From Acidimicrobiales bacterium MED-G01 (GTDB lineage: Bacteria > Actinomycetota > Acidimicrobiia > Acidimicrobiales > Poriferisodalaceae), in contig NTLA01000002.1 in the NCBI GenBank assembly GCA_002457435.1, positions 62,001 to 126,000 of the forward strand: DNA of 64,000 nt, written 5' to 3'. Positions 48,190 to 57,423 of this stretch are shown here, piece by piece. The translations under genes were made by a program, and so were the position numbers. Below the pieces are notes generated by a model. That model ran no database searches. It worked only from the letters and a program-made list of their open reading frames with translations, and was not told the DNA's origin. The number at the start of each line of letters is the position of its first letter. The stretch's first letter is position 1.

Positions 48190-49662
48190 ATGGCGGTAGT
48201 AGTTTCGATCGACGCAGGAACAACAGGCGTCAGGTCTTTCGCTCTCAACGACAAGGGCGAGCAAGTTGCTCTCGCATATAAGGAGTTCACTCAGTACTTC
48301 CCGCGCCCAGGCTGGGTTGAACATAATCCGAATGAAATTTGGGAGTCGGTTCAGCTAACGCTTTCTGACCTCAGGGCTTCCGTTAGCGAACCTATAGCTG
48401 CGATCGGCATAACAGACCAGCGTGAAACCGTTTTAGCGTGGAGCCTGAAGTCAGGTGAGCCTCTTTGTAATGCAATCGTTTGGCAAGACCTGCGGACATC
48501 CAGCCGTTGTGATCAGCTTGTGGAGAGTGGTCTCCTTGACCAGGTTCGTCGAACAACTGGGCTGGTAATCGACCCATATTTTACTGGAACAAAAATTGAG
48601 TGGCTTCTCAAGAACAAGGTTGTCGAACTGAGCGCTGACTTAGCGTTTGGCACAATCGACAGTTGGCTCATTTGGAAGCTGACGGAAGGTTCAACCCACG
48701 CAACCGACGTGACTAATGCTTCCAGAACACTTCTTTACGACATTCGGGAGGGGTGCTGGTCGCCGGAACTCTGTGAACTATTTGGAGTTCCAGTGTCAAA
48801 CCTGCCTGATGTCTACCCTTCGTCTGGACGTTTCGGGTTGACTGCTGACACAACGGCGCTGGGTTCAGGCATCCCAATTAGCGGCGTTGCGGGAGACCAA
48901 CAAGCTGCATTATTTGGGCAAGCATGCCTTGAGCCTGGGATGACCAAAAATACCTATGGAACCGGATCTTTCGTTTTAATGAACGTGGGCCCACACTGTC
49001 CCGAACCAGTTGACGGACTGCTCACTACGGTCGCCTGGGATCTAGGTGATGGGCCGACCTACGCGTTGGAAGGGTCGGTCTTTGTTGCTGGTGCCGCCAT
49101 CCAGTGGCTTCGAGACGGTTTGGGAATAATCAGTGAAGCCGCAGAAATAGGTGATCTAGCAGCGTCTGTACCAGATACCGGTGGCGTTTATTTTGTACCG
49201 GCTTTTGCAGGCTTAGGGAGTCCTTGGTGGGACTCACGCGCTCGCGGAACTATTACAGGCATAACAGGAGGCACGGGACGCGGGCACCTTGCACTGGCGG
49301 TCGTGGAGGCCATCGCATTTCAGACTCGAGATGTAGTAGAGGCAATGTCTCAGGCAGGAGGTATGCCTGTTCACGAAATGCGTGTTGACGGTGGCGCCGC
49401 CGTTATGGATTTGTTGCTCCAAATCCAGGCAGATCAACTTGGTGTTCGAGTTTCGCGGCCTGTTATCACTGAAACGACGGCCCAAGGCGCAGCGATGCTT
49501 GCCGGACTTGCAGAGGGGTTATGGGATAGGCCCGCAGAAATTAGTGCTGCTTGGCAATTAGAGAGGGCATTCGAGCCTCGTGATAATCGCGGTGAATGCG
49601 ATGCGTCGCACGCGAACTGGCTTAGAGCGCTCGACAGGTCCCTGAATTGGGCTGTGGAATGA
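48190..49662 (+). CDS. glpK: Glycerol kinase / FGGY carbohydrate kinase
   Basis: SIDAGTTGVRSFALNDKGE, IGITDQRETVLAWSLKSGEPLCNAIVWQDLRTS, GVAGDQQAALFGQACLEPGMTKNTYGTGSFVLMN, MRVDGGAAVMDLLLQIQADQLG. Confidence 0.92.
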   Translation: MAVVVSIDAGTTGVRSFALNDKGEQVALAYKEFTQYFPRPGWVEHNPNEIWESVQLTLSDLRASVSEPIAAIGITDQRETVLAWSLKSGEPLCNAIVWQDLRTSSRCDQLVESGLLDQVRRTTGLVIDPYFTGTKIEWLLKNKVVELSADLAFGTIDSWLIWKLTEGSTHATDVTNASRTLLYDIREGCWSPELCELFGVPVSNLPDVYPSSGRFGLTADTTALGSGIPISGVAGDQQAALFGQACLEPGMTKNTYGTGSFVLMNVGPHCPEPVDGLLTTVAWDLGDGPTYALEGSVFVAGAAIQWLRDGLGIISEAAEIGDLAASVPDTGGVYFVPAFAGLGSPWWDSRARGTITGITGGTGRGHLALAVVEAIAFQTRDVVEAMSQAGGMPVHEMRVDGGAAVMDLLLQIQADQLGVRVSRPVITETTAQGAAMLAGLAEGLWDRPAEISAAWQLERAFEPRDNRGECDASHANWLRALDRSLNWAVE

Positions 49663-49670
49663 CTACCTCC

Positions 49671-50888
49671 TCAGCGAAGTCGTTCCAACCCAGTACCCAA
49701 CTGAGCTATGGCCTGACGAATCCGATGTTCATTTTCCACTAAAGCAAATCGCACGAAACCCTCACCGCCCGGACCGAACCCAACTCCAGGCGACAAAGCG
49801 ACGTTGGTTTCTTCGACAAGATGTTTACAGAAGCCCACGGAACCCATTTCACGGTACGGCTCAGGAATCGGCGCCCAAACAAACATGGTGCCCTTGGGTG
49901 GTTCGATCTCCCAGCCAATACGCCCAAGCCCGCGGATCAGGCTGTCGCGACGAGATTGATAGATCGCATTTACTTCTCTCGGATAGTCACTTTCTTCATT
50001 CATCACCACTGTTGCCGCTATCTGAATCGGTTGGAAGGTTCCATAATCCAAGTAGCTCTTAAGTTTTGCTAACGCCCCTACTACTTCGCTATTCCCCACA
50101 CAAAACGCAACTCTCCAACCCGCCATAGAAAAAGATTTCGTGAGACTGTAAAACTCAACTGCAACTTCTTTCGCACCTTCCGCCTGCATAATCGACGGGG
50201 GTTGGTATCCGTCGAAACCGAGATCTGCATACGCGAAGTCATGCACCAACACCACTTCGTGTTCTCTGGCGAAATCAACCAGCCGCTGCATGAAAGGTAG
50301 GTCGACGCATGTGGTGGTGGGGTTATGTGGGAAGGACAAGACGATAGCCCGAGGCCGAGGCCACGAATATTCAAACCTCTCGACCAGCGATTCAAAGAAA
50401 TCTTCGCCTGTTGCCAAAGGAACTTCACGAACGTTTGCCCCTGTGAACAGTGGTCCAAATATGTGAATCGGGTACGACGGAGCTGGAACCAAACATGCGT
50501 CGCCTGGCGCCAGCAAGGTCCACATCAGATGCGAAAATCCCTCTTTGGCTCCAATGGTGTTGATTATTTCGGTTTCCGGATCTAGCGAAACGTCCCACTG
50601 GCGTTGATACAGGTCTGCAACAGCTTCTCGAAGCTTGGGTATACCCCTACTGGCCGAATACCTGTGGTTTCGGTCATTCTCGGCCGCTTCGGCGAGCTTC
50701 GTGACCGCAGTAGCCGGCGAGGGAATATCCGGATTGCCGAACCCCAGGTCGATGACGTCGGCTCCATCTCGCCGACGTTCGATTTTCAATGAGTCAATAA
50801 TAGTAAAGACGTAGGGCGGCAGATTGCTGATGCGTCGGAACTCCACGCAACTTGAGGGTACAGAGGCATTGGGCCTTATCCGAAGCAA
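49671..50888 (-). CDS. Class I/II aminotransferase (AlaC / LL-DAP aminotransferase-like)
   Basis: LPPYVFTIIDSLKIERRRDGADVIDLGFGNPDIPSP, HRYSASRGIPKLREAVADLYQRQW, FYSLTKSFSMAGWRVAFCVGN (PLP Lys). Confidence 0.9.
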   Translation of the reverse strand: MLRIRPNASVPSSCVEFRRISNLPPYVFTIIDSLKIERRRDGADVIDLGFGNPDIPSPATAVTKLAEAAENDRNHRYSASRGIPKLREAVADLYQRQWDVSLDPETEIINTIGAKEGFSHLMWTLLAPGDACLVPAPSYPIHIFGPLFTGANVREVPLATGEDFFESLVERFEYSWPRPRAIVLSFPHNPTTTCVDLPFMQRLVDFAREHEVVLVHDFAYADLGFDGYQPPSIMQAEGAKEVAVEFYSLTKSFSMAGWRVAFCVGNSEVVGALAKLKSYLDYGTFQPIQIAATVVMNEESDYPREVNAIYQSRRDSLIRGLGRIGWEIEPPKGTMFVWAPIPEPYREMGSVGFCKHLVEETNVALSPGVGFGPGGEGFVRFALVENEHRIRQAIAQLGTGLERLR

Positions 50889-50920
50889 CTATCCAAGAAC
50901 TCTCTTGGTACTAGGTATTT

Positions 50921-51364
50921 CTATCCTTCGACCTTGGATTGAAAGTCGTCGAGGGCCGCATGCGCGATCCTTCCCTCAGCTCTCCTCTTCACAAACCCCG
51001 GGAGTGGGACCGCCAACTCTATGGCGAGCTCATATGTGACTTCGGTCTGCCGAGGGTCATCGACAAGGCTGTCGAATCTATAACTACCATCGAGCCTCTT
51101 GATGATGTCGCCGCTCGCCAATTCCCATTTAATGAGCGATGGCGACTCCGAGTAATCGTAAATAAGCGAATAAGTAGCGCTTCTGCCCATGGCAGCGACT
51201 CGAAAAGTTGCCTCAGTTACTCTTCCCTGGTCATCGCGAGCTCCTACCGACACTTCACGTAAATCGCTGACCCAGGATCCATAACTTTCAACGTCGACAA
51301 CCAAGGCATGACACTGTTCAGTACCTGCATTGACGACGCGAGAAACTTTTAATTTGTCGATCAT
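50921..51364 (-). CDS. SRPBCC / polyketide cyclase-like protein
   Basis: Ligand-binding-fold pattern VSRVVNAGTEQCHALVVDVESYGSWVSDLREVSV...RFDSLVDDPRQTEVTYELAIELAVPLPGFVKRR. Confidence 0.8.
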   Translation of the reverse strand: MIDKLKVSRVVNAGTEQCHALVVDVESYGSWVSDLREVSVGARDDQGRVTEATFRVAAMGRSATYSLIYDYSESPSLIKWELASGDIIKRLDGSYRFDSLVDDPRQTEVTYELAIELAVPLPGFVKRRAEGRIAHAALDDFQSKVEG

Positions 51365-51411
51365 CAGCTTTTCCTATCCAACGACCCCTGTATTCTGCCA
51401 CGCCTCGGAGG

Positions 51412-51867
51412 CTAGGCGTGGTCGCAACCACGCTCTGGGAAAATTCCATGCTGGGCTGACCATAAAGCCGCCGACCCAACTGGCAGCATCGGGGCCAATA
51501 TGACGAATGCAATATCGGTGTAGGGCCTAAGCGCAGCCGCGGTGACAGCCACTACCAATTGGACAACCATCGACCAGGCAAATAGCCGCTGAATTGACCG
51601 TGGGGCACTGTTTTGAAGCAAAAACAATCCGAAAACGGATACCTTTTCAACGCGACTGCGTCTCAATCCATGCATCAACCCAAACAAAAGCAAGAATAGG
51701 CCCAACACAAACATCGTTAAAGATACGGTCACGACAAACGGACCAGAAGGCTCGGGTGCCATAAGACCGAAAGCCGCTAAGACCGCCAGTACCAATGTTG
51801 ATTGCCACGTCAAACGAAGCAAAGATTGCCCAGGGCTATGGTCGGGCTGAGTTATTCCTCGCTTCAT
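51412..51867 (-). CDS. Small membrane protein
   Basis: Four hydrophobic stretches; ATGA-type overlap with upstream glycosyltransferase. Confidence 0.7.
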   Translation of the reverse strand: MKRGITQPDHSPGQSLLRLTWQSTLVLAVLAAFGLMAPEPSGPFVVTVSLTMFVLGLFLLLFGLMHGLRRSRVEKVSVFGLFLLQNSAPRSIQRLFAWSMVVQLVVAVTAAALRPYTDIAFVILAPMLPVGSAALWSAQHGIFPERGCDHA

Positions 51868-52976
51868 GAAAGCGTTTTCTCGAGACGGTCAGCTAAGAGG
51901 TCATACGAAAGGGAGTTCGTCGCCCGGTTTCTGCCTTCCCTTGACATCTCATACGCCTTTCCCGGATTTTGGAGAATTGAAAGGACCGCTCCAGCCACTT
52001 CGTTCGCCCGTCTCGGGTGGTCCACAACGACTCCCGTGACGCCGTCCACCACAGCCTCGTGAGCTCCGCCGGAACGCCCAGCCACTTGCGGAACCCCCGC
52101 CGCAGCAGCTTCGGCAAAGACAATACCGAAGCCTTCTTGTTCTAAGCCCCCCCATCGATTCCTACAGGGCATGACGAAGAGATCTCCCATAGCAAACATA
52201 GATGGGAGCTCAGAATCGGCGACGCGCCCCAGGAACTTCACGGGAAAATCCGACTTTTTAGATAGACGTTCCAAACGTTTCCTATCTCTACCTGCGCCGG
52301 CTATCGCTAGCTGTATGCCAGGTATCTCGTGTCGAAGACTCGCTACCGCCTCAATAGCTATGTCAAACCCTTTTCGAGGAACAAGACGGCTAACTCCGAC
52401 AACAAGAGGGGCGCGACTAAATCCGAGACCCTCGCGGTATCTCATTCGTTCCTCAAAGTCGCGCGGCACGAAACGGTTTTGGTCAACACCGGGCGGAATC
52501 TCAATAGTCGTCAAGGGGCGGCCGGCCGCCCTTGAGGCCTCTCGAGCTGGATAGCCACCCGCTGTAATAACAAACTCGGCGTTTCGCAGTACTCGACCGA
52601 GAAGGTGTCGAGCACCCAGGAGTCGACCCGGAACTGTTATTTCAGCGCCATGAGCGACAATGGCATACGGAAGATGCAGAGCAGGCGCTAAGTGCCCTAA
52701 CGGAAGCGCCGGATCTAAGACGACGAGTTCTGCCTCTACCTCTTGAGCTAATTGCTTAATCTCACCAGCTAATTGTCTGGTTGGCAGAAAGACCCTTCGC
52801 CTAGACCGCACGATGCGATGTTCTTGCGCTGCATCAAAGCCCTCTGCCTCGGGGTGGTTCGGGGTGAAAACTGTGACCTTGTCGCTAGGTAATCTTCGCC
52901 AAAGCTCCCAAAGGTAATTTTGAATTCCACCGACTTTTGGTGGGTAGTCATTGGTAACAAGAAGGTGTTGCTTCAT
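51864..52976 (-). CDS. GT4 glycosyltransferase (PimB-like); ATG at 52976
   Basis: MKQHLLVTNDYPPKVGGIQNYLWELWRRLP, VVGVSRLVPRKGFDIAIEAVASL, FVMPCRNRWGGLEQEGFGIVFAEAAAAGVPQVAGRSGGAHEAVVDGVTG. Confidence 0.9.
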   Translation of the reverse strand: MKQHLLVTNDYPPKVGGIQNYLWELWRRLPSDKVTVFTPNHPEAEGFDAAQEHRIVRSRRRVFLPTRQLAGEIKQLAQEVEAELVVLDPALPLGHLAPALHLPYAIVAHGAEITVPGRLLGARHLLGRVLRNAEFVITAGGYPAREASRAAGRPLTTIEIPPGVDQNRFVPRDFEERMRYREGLGFSRAPLVVGVSRLVPRKGFDIAIEAVASLRHEIPGIQLAIAGAGRDRKRLERLSKKSDFPVKFLGRVADSELPSMFAMGDLFVMPCRNRWGGLEQEGFGIVFAEAAAAGVPQVAGRSGGAHEAVVDGVTGVVVDHPRRANEVAGAVLSILQNPGKAYEMSREGRNRATNSLSYDLLADRLEKTLS

Positions 52977-54139
52977 TGACTCTCCGAGCCCAACAAGATC
53001 CCCCACTCGTCTAGTTCGGCGCGAACGATTCCATCAGGATCATGTTCAACTAACGACTCAGCTACATCAGGTCCAATCAGATGTTTCTTTCCTAGCCGCA
53101 GCGCTGCCCACACCGCATGGCTTCGGACCAAAGGTTCTGACGCCATGAGACAACTCTTTAACACTCGATCTACTTCGCGGTCATCGTGACTTTGGCTATT
53201 CCCCAACACCACCAAAGCATTTCTCCGCAAATATTCAGGTCGACGCCTAGGTATATACCAATGACCAAACTGTCTCATGAGTTCTTCATCTGAACTATCG
53301 AGCAGCGTAACAATGTCGACCTTTGAATCTCTGGGCAGGATGGTTCCTGAAACGTCCATCGCCTCATCGTTAATCGGGCAGAGGACTTGGCAGTCATCAC
53401 AGCCGTAAAGTCGATCTCCAAGTGCCGTTCGGTACTCCCGGGGAAATATTCCTTTGGCCTGCAAGAGCCACGCTAAACATTTGTTGGCATCAAGCACCCC
53501 AAACTCGTCAATGGCCCCGGTAGGGCAATCGGTACTACAACGTCGACAAGTGCCGCACCCGTCGTGAGGATTTTCTGCCCGCCCTTGAATAGGAGCATCC
53601 GTCACAACTGAGCCAATTACCGTCCAGGAGCCAAGCTCCGGGTGGAGCAACATAGTGTTGCGCCCTAACCACCCCAGGCCAGCTCTAGCTGCAACTGATC
53701 TGTCGGCCAGCCGGTTGTCGTCCATTACCACCTCGGCTCGAGCCCCGAACCCTTCGAGGTAGTTGGCGACTGCCGTCAAGCCTCGGCGGAGCATCCCGTA
53801 TTCGTCTGAACAAACGTAGGAGGCCACTATTCCTTTCGGACTCTCAACTCTCACTTCGGTCCTTGGGTTCGAGGTCTGAGGTTCCTCGACCGCGGGTGGT
53901 TTGTATCGAAGGACAGCGACCAGAATGCTCTGTGCTCCTTCAAATATCTGCGCTGGGTCTGTAGCCCGCTCCGGATTGCCATACGTGAAGTTCATGCCTG
54001 CATGAAGACCTTGACGTTTTCGGTCCTTAATAGCAGCGCGAGCCTCCATTAGAGGCTCTACTCCGGTGACAGCAATGTCATCTAACCCGGCGTTCTTGGC
54101 TACTTGCTTTATGTTCTCAAGATCAGGGACCCACATCAC
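52973..54139 (-). CDS. queG: Epoxyqueuosine reductase
   Basis: RSVAARAGLGWLGRNTMLLHPELGSW, two ferredoxin motifs CGTCRRCSTDCPTGA and CDDCQVLCPIN, HEAT-like C-terminus. Confidence 0.95.
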   Translation of the reverse strand: MMWVPDLENIKQVAKNAGLDDIAVTGVEPLMEARAAIKDRKRQGLHAGMNFTYGNPERATDPAQIFEGAQSILVAVLRYKPPAVEEPQTSNPRTEVRVESPKGIVASYVCSDEYGMLRRGLTAVANYLEGFGARAEVVMDDNRLADRSVAARAGLGWLGRNTMLLHPELGSWTVIGSVVTDAPIQGRAENPHDGCGTCRRCSTDCPTGAIDEFGVLDANKCLAWLLQAKGIFPREYRTALGDRLYGCDDCQVLCPINDEAMDVSGTILPRDSKVDIVTLLDSSDEELMRQFGHWYIPRRRPEYLRRNALVVLGNSQSHDDREVDRVLKSCLMASEPLVRSHAVWAALRLGKKHLIGPDVAESLVEHDPDGIVRAELDEWGILLGSESQ

Positions 54140-54202
54140 GACACTTCCACAACGCTCGGAAGAAGGACAGCCAGCTTGCCGACACGCTTACATCTTTAAA
54201 AG

Positions 54203-54463
54203 TTACCGTCCTGAGTCAGATGCAACAGATTTCTGCAGCCTCAATCTCGGAACCAACCCAGATCGACTAAGAGTCCTAAGAGCACGAACATCAGATAATT
54301 CGATTACGACTGAGTTCTGATCGGGTCTACATAGGTACGTGATGAGACAATCGTTGCAAGTCTCGGACCCTGAATATTCGCAGAGGTCACAATCAATAAG
54401 TAACGACTCCTCTTCAACAGAAGTTTTGTCAGGATCTCTAGTTGTCAATCCGGTGTCTCTCAC
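54203..54463 (-). CDS. Small cysteine-rich hypothetical protein (CxxC motifs)
   Basis: CDLCEYSGSETCNDCLITYLC: C-x2-C-x7-C-x2-C-x5-C; upstream of and co-oriented with queG. Confidence 0.7.
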   Translation of the reverse strand: MRDTGLTTRDPDKTSVEEESLLIDCDLCEYSGSETCNDCLITYLCRPDQNSVVIELSDVRALRTLSRSGLVPRLRLQKSVASDSGR

Positions 54464-54572
54464 TTCTCTCTGTCCTTTGTCTCGGTGCTACGACAAGCTA
54501 AAACTGGGGTAGGACAGCGTTGACTTAATAGCTATACCTCCTCTAAGAGACAGGTATTCTCTAATCCCGGGG

Positions 54573-55460
54573 ATGGAAATGTTCGCCGAAGAAGCAGACG
54601 TTTGGGTAGGTCGCCAATACGGGCCCTACAGCATCAAAGAACTCTTGGGTCGTGGCACAGTAGCTCACGTCTACCGAGCTGCATTGCGTGACGGCAACGA
54701 AGTTGCTCTGAAAGTCCTCACCCCCTTCGCTGAAGCGAGACAAGAGATCCGTTCTCTTTTTGAACAAGAATTTGAACTCATGGTTCGTGTCGACCACCCG
54801 AACGTGCTTAAAGCAATGCAAGCTGGCGTCATCGCTGGCACTCATTACATGGAGATCGAACCGATAAATGGTGAAACTCTTTGGGATCGAGTTCAGTCAT
54901 CTAAAGCTGTAGGTCTTCCGGAGTCCATCGCGATTATTCAACAAATGTGTTCGGCGCTGGATCACGTTCATCACCAACGAATCGTCCATCGAGACGTCAA
55001 ACCCTCCAATATCTTGTTGGACGAAGAGAATGATCGTGCCGTTCTATTTGACTTCGGCCTTGCGCACGACCTAGACGGACCTCCACCGCCTGAAGGCAGG
55101 GTCTACGGATCCCCGATGTTCCTAGCGCCCGAACAAGCACTTGGAGCCGATGTCGACGGGAGAACCGACCTCTACAGTCTTGGTGCAACTCTCTATCGGT
55201 TAGCAGTGGGGTCAGCTCCCTTTTACGGTGAAAGGAATGATCTACTCCACGCCCACGTGAAACTGTCACCGCCAGATCCCCGCGGAGCTGGGGTTGCTGA
55301 CGATCTCGCTGAAATAATATCGAGATCGATGTCTAAAGCTCCGGGTGAACGTTTCGAAAGCGGCGCAGATTTCGCCGCTGCCCTCGCCACTGTGAAACAA
55401 GCGGACCTAAAACCTCGCAAGCGCGGCCTCCTAGGCCGAATTGCTGGCCGCTCCCAGTAG
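54573..55460 (+). CDS. Soluble serine/threonine protein kinase
   Basis: LLGRGTVAHVYRAALRDGNEVALKVL, IVHRDVKPSNILLDEENDRAVLFDFGLAH, SPMFLAPEQALGADVDGRTDLYSLGATLYRLA; no TM or PASTA. Confidence 0.94.
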   Translation: MEMFAEEADVWVGRQYGPYSIKELLGRGTVAHVYRAALRDGNEVALKVLTPFAEARQEIRSLFEQEFELMVRVDHPNVLKAMQAGVIAGTHYMEIEPINGETLWDRVQSSKAVGLPESIAIIQQMCSALDHVHHQRIVHRDVKPSNILLDEENDRAVLFDFGLAHDLDGPPPPEGRVYGSPMFLAPEQALGADVDGRTDLYSLGATLYRLAVGSAPFYGERNDLLHAHVKLSPPDPRGAGVADDLAEIISRSMSKAPGERFESGADFAAALATVKQADLKPRKRGLLGRIAGRSQ

Positions 55461-55495
55461 ATATTGTGTACCTCCAATAACTCGACATCGAACGT

Positions 55496-57148
55496 TTGTT
55501 CGCTATATTTGTCTTCGTGTTTCAGCAATCGTTAGACGATTTGGGTACGCCCCTACACGAAGTCACTTTCTGTGTTCTCGATTTTGAGACAACAGGGGGC
55601 AGAAGAAATAGCGACATGATCACAGAGATAGGCGCCGTTAAATACCGCGGCGGCGAGGAACTTGGGACCTTCCAAACACTCATCGATCCGGGTTGTGCTG
55701 TTCCTCCTGAAATAACGATTCTGACCGGAATCACGAGTTCAATGGTGTCGCGAGCACCTAAAATCGAACACGTCCTTCCCACCCTCTTAGGGTTCCTTGA
55801 GGGCGCGGTACTCGTTGGACACAACGTTGGATTTGATCTCGCTTTCTTGAACGCGGCTCTACTGAGATCTGGAAGGGAAGTCTGGAACGGACAGAAGGTC
55901 GACACCTTGGCTATCTCGCGCCGCCTCATCCGCAACGACGTTCCAAATCACAAACTTTCTACATTGGCCAAGTGTTTGCGTTTACCACATCAGCCGAATC
56001 ATCGGGCCCTAGATGACGCTCAAGCCACTGCCGACCTACTTCATCACCTACTTGAACAGGCCTCGGCTTTGGGAGTTCTCGGGCTCGATGACTTGCAACA
56101 ACTTCCGACCATGCAACGCCACCCTCAGGCAAAGAAACTGCGCCTTACCGAAGACCTTCCGCGTTCGCCCGGGGTTTATCGTTTCGTCGACAAGAGAGGC
56201 GTAGTTCTTTATGTAGGCAAAGCGGCCAACCTACGCTCTCGCGTGCGGTCATATTTCTCGAGTGACAAACGCCGGAAAGTTGATCAGCTACTCCGAGAAA
56301 CCGAATTAATCGAACACACCGTGTGTGAAGGTTCCTTGCAAGCAGAAGTGCTTGAGTTGCGCTTGATCCAAGATCTTCGTCCGCGGTTTAACCGTCGTTC
56401 GAAGAATTGGTCGAAGTACGTGTACGTGAAATTAACCTTGGCAGAGCGATTTCCTCGGTTGTCGATCGTAAGTGAGCCGAAAGAGGACGCTGGCTTCTAT
56501 CTAGGTCCGATTTCCTCTCGTCGTGTCGCTCGAGATGTCGTTGATGCGATCGAAACTGTCTTGCCACTTCGCCGTTGCACCAAGAGAGTGCCCCGACAGG
56601 TGACTGCCGGACCCTGTGTTGCTGCTCAAATCGGTACCAGCGTCTGTCCTTGCTCCGGGGAGGTGACAGAGGAGGCTTATTCGCAGATTGTCGACAATGC
56701 CCTCCTAGCGCTAAACAATCACCCAGAAAAGCTACTTAACCCACTACGACTTCGAATGCTGGGCCTTGCGCATCAACAACGCTTTGAGGAAGCTGCTGAT
56801 CTCCGTCGTCAAGCCTTCGCGCTGTCCACCGTCTTGCGGCGTCAGTACCAAGTGGAGGCACTGCGTTCCCTTGGTCGCGTGGTATTCGAAGACTTTAGAG
56901 CTGGACTGACGACACTTGAAAATGGTTGCCTAGTTGCGTTCGCCGGTGAAACATGCGACGTCAAAATCCCGCTCAACAGCCCCGATGGCGTGATAGGGAA
57001 GCGCGAAGTTGCGGAATTGTGGTGCGTCGCCAATTGGCTTGACAGCGAGGCCCACAATCTTCGTCTTGTCTACTGTGACCGCCCTCTGTCATCTCGATAC
57101 CCGTGTCTAGACAATTTTCAGATCAAGAAAGATCTCGCACTGGTTTAA
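55496..57148 (+). CDS. DEDDh 3'-5' exonuclease fused to UvrC-like GIY-YIG module (start may be downstream of 55496)
   Basis: FCVLDFETTGGRRNSDMITEIGAVK, GHNVGFDLAFLNAAL, HRALDDAQATADLL; then PRSPGVYRFVDKRGVVLYVGKAANLRSRVRSYF, LIQDLRPRFNRRSKNW, and UvrC-like Cys cluster. Confidence 0.92.
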   Translation: MFAIFVFVFQQSLDDLGTPLHEVTFCVLDFETTGGRRNSDMITEIGAVKYRGGEELGTFQTLIDPGCAVPPEITILTGITSSMVSRAPKIEHVLPTLLGFLEGAVLVGHNVGFDLAFLNAALLRSGREVWNGQKVDTLAISRRLIRNDVPNHKLSTLAKCLRLPHQPNHRALDDAQATADLLHHLLEQASALGVLGLDDLQQLPTMQRHPQAKKLRLTEDLPRSPGVYRFVDKRGVVLYVGKAANLRSRVRSYFSSDKRRKVDQLLRETELIEHTVCEGSLQAEVLELRLIQDLRPRFNRRSKNWSKYVYVKLTLAERFPRLSIVSEPKEDAGFYLGPISSRRVARDVVDAIETVLPLRRCTKRVPRQVTAGPCVAAQIGTSVCPCSGEVTEEAYSQIVDNALLALNNHPEKLLNPLRLRMLGLAHQQRFEEAADLRRQAFALSTVLRRQYQVEALRSLGRVVFEDFRAGLTTLENGCLVAFAGETCDVKIPLNSPDGVIGKREVAELWCVANWLDSEAHNLRLVYCDRPLSSRYPCLDNFQIKKDLALV

Positions 57149-57166
57149 GTTGAGTCGCTATTTTGC

Positions 57167-57421
57167 CTATTCTTTGCGACCTAAAAACTTGACCCCATGC
57201 CCATACCGTTCAATAAGCTCCAATTCGTCAACGTCGTAAACCATGGTCCACCTTCGCTCACTGTCCTCAAATTTAACCGCCGCCATGACGAACCGATTGC
57301 CTGGCTGAATAGCAACCACAGTTCCCGTCTGGCCTATTAAGTGCTGTCGACTGTCGTCTGAGGTTGCTGTTAGACGGACAACATCTCCAACCCCATAGGG
57401 AAGGGCTTGTCCGATCACCAT
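57167..57421 (-). CDS. Small hypothetical protein, SH3/KOW-like
   Basis: YGVGDVVRLTATSDDSRQHLIGQTGTVVAIQPGNRFVMAAVKFED; upstream stop adjoins trpD start region. Confidence 0.6.
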   Translation of the reverse strand: MVIGQALPYGVGDVVRLTATSDDSRQHLIGQTGTVVAIQPGNRFVMAAVKFEDSERRWTMVYDVDELELIERYGHGVKFLGRKE

Positions 57422-57423
57422 GA

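Noticed and set aside
54500-54565. Imperfect inverted repeat TAAGAGA...TCTCTAA before the kinase gene
   Set aside because: Only 5 bp of perfect pairing (AGAGA/TCTCT); too weak to call an operator.
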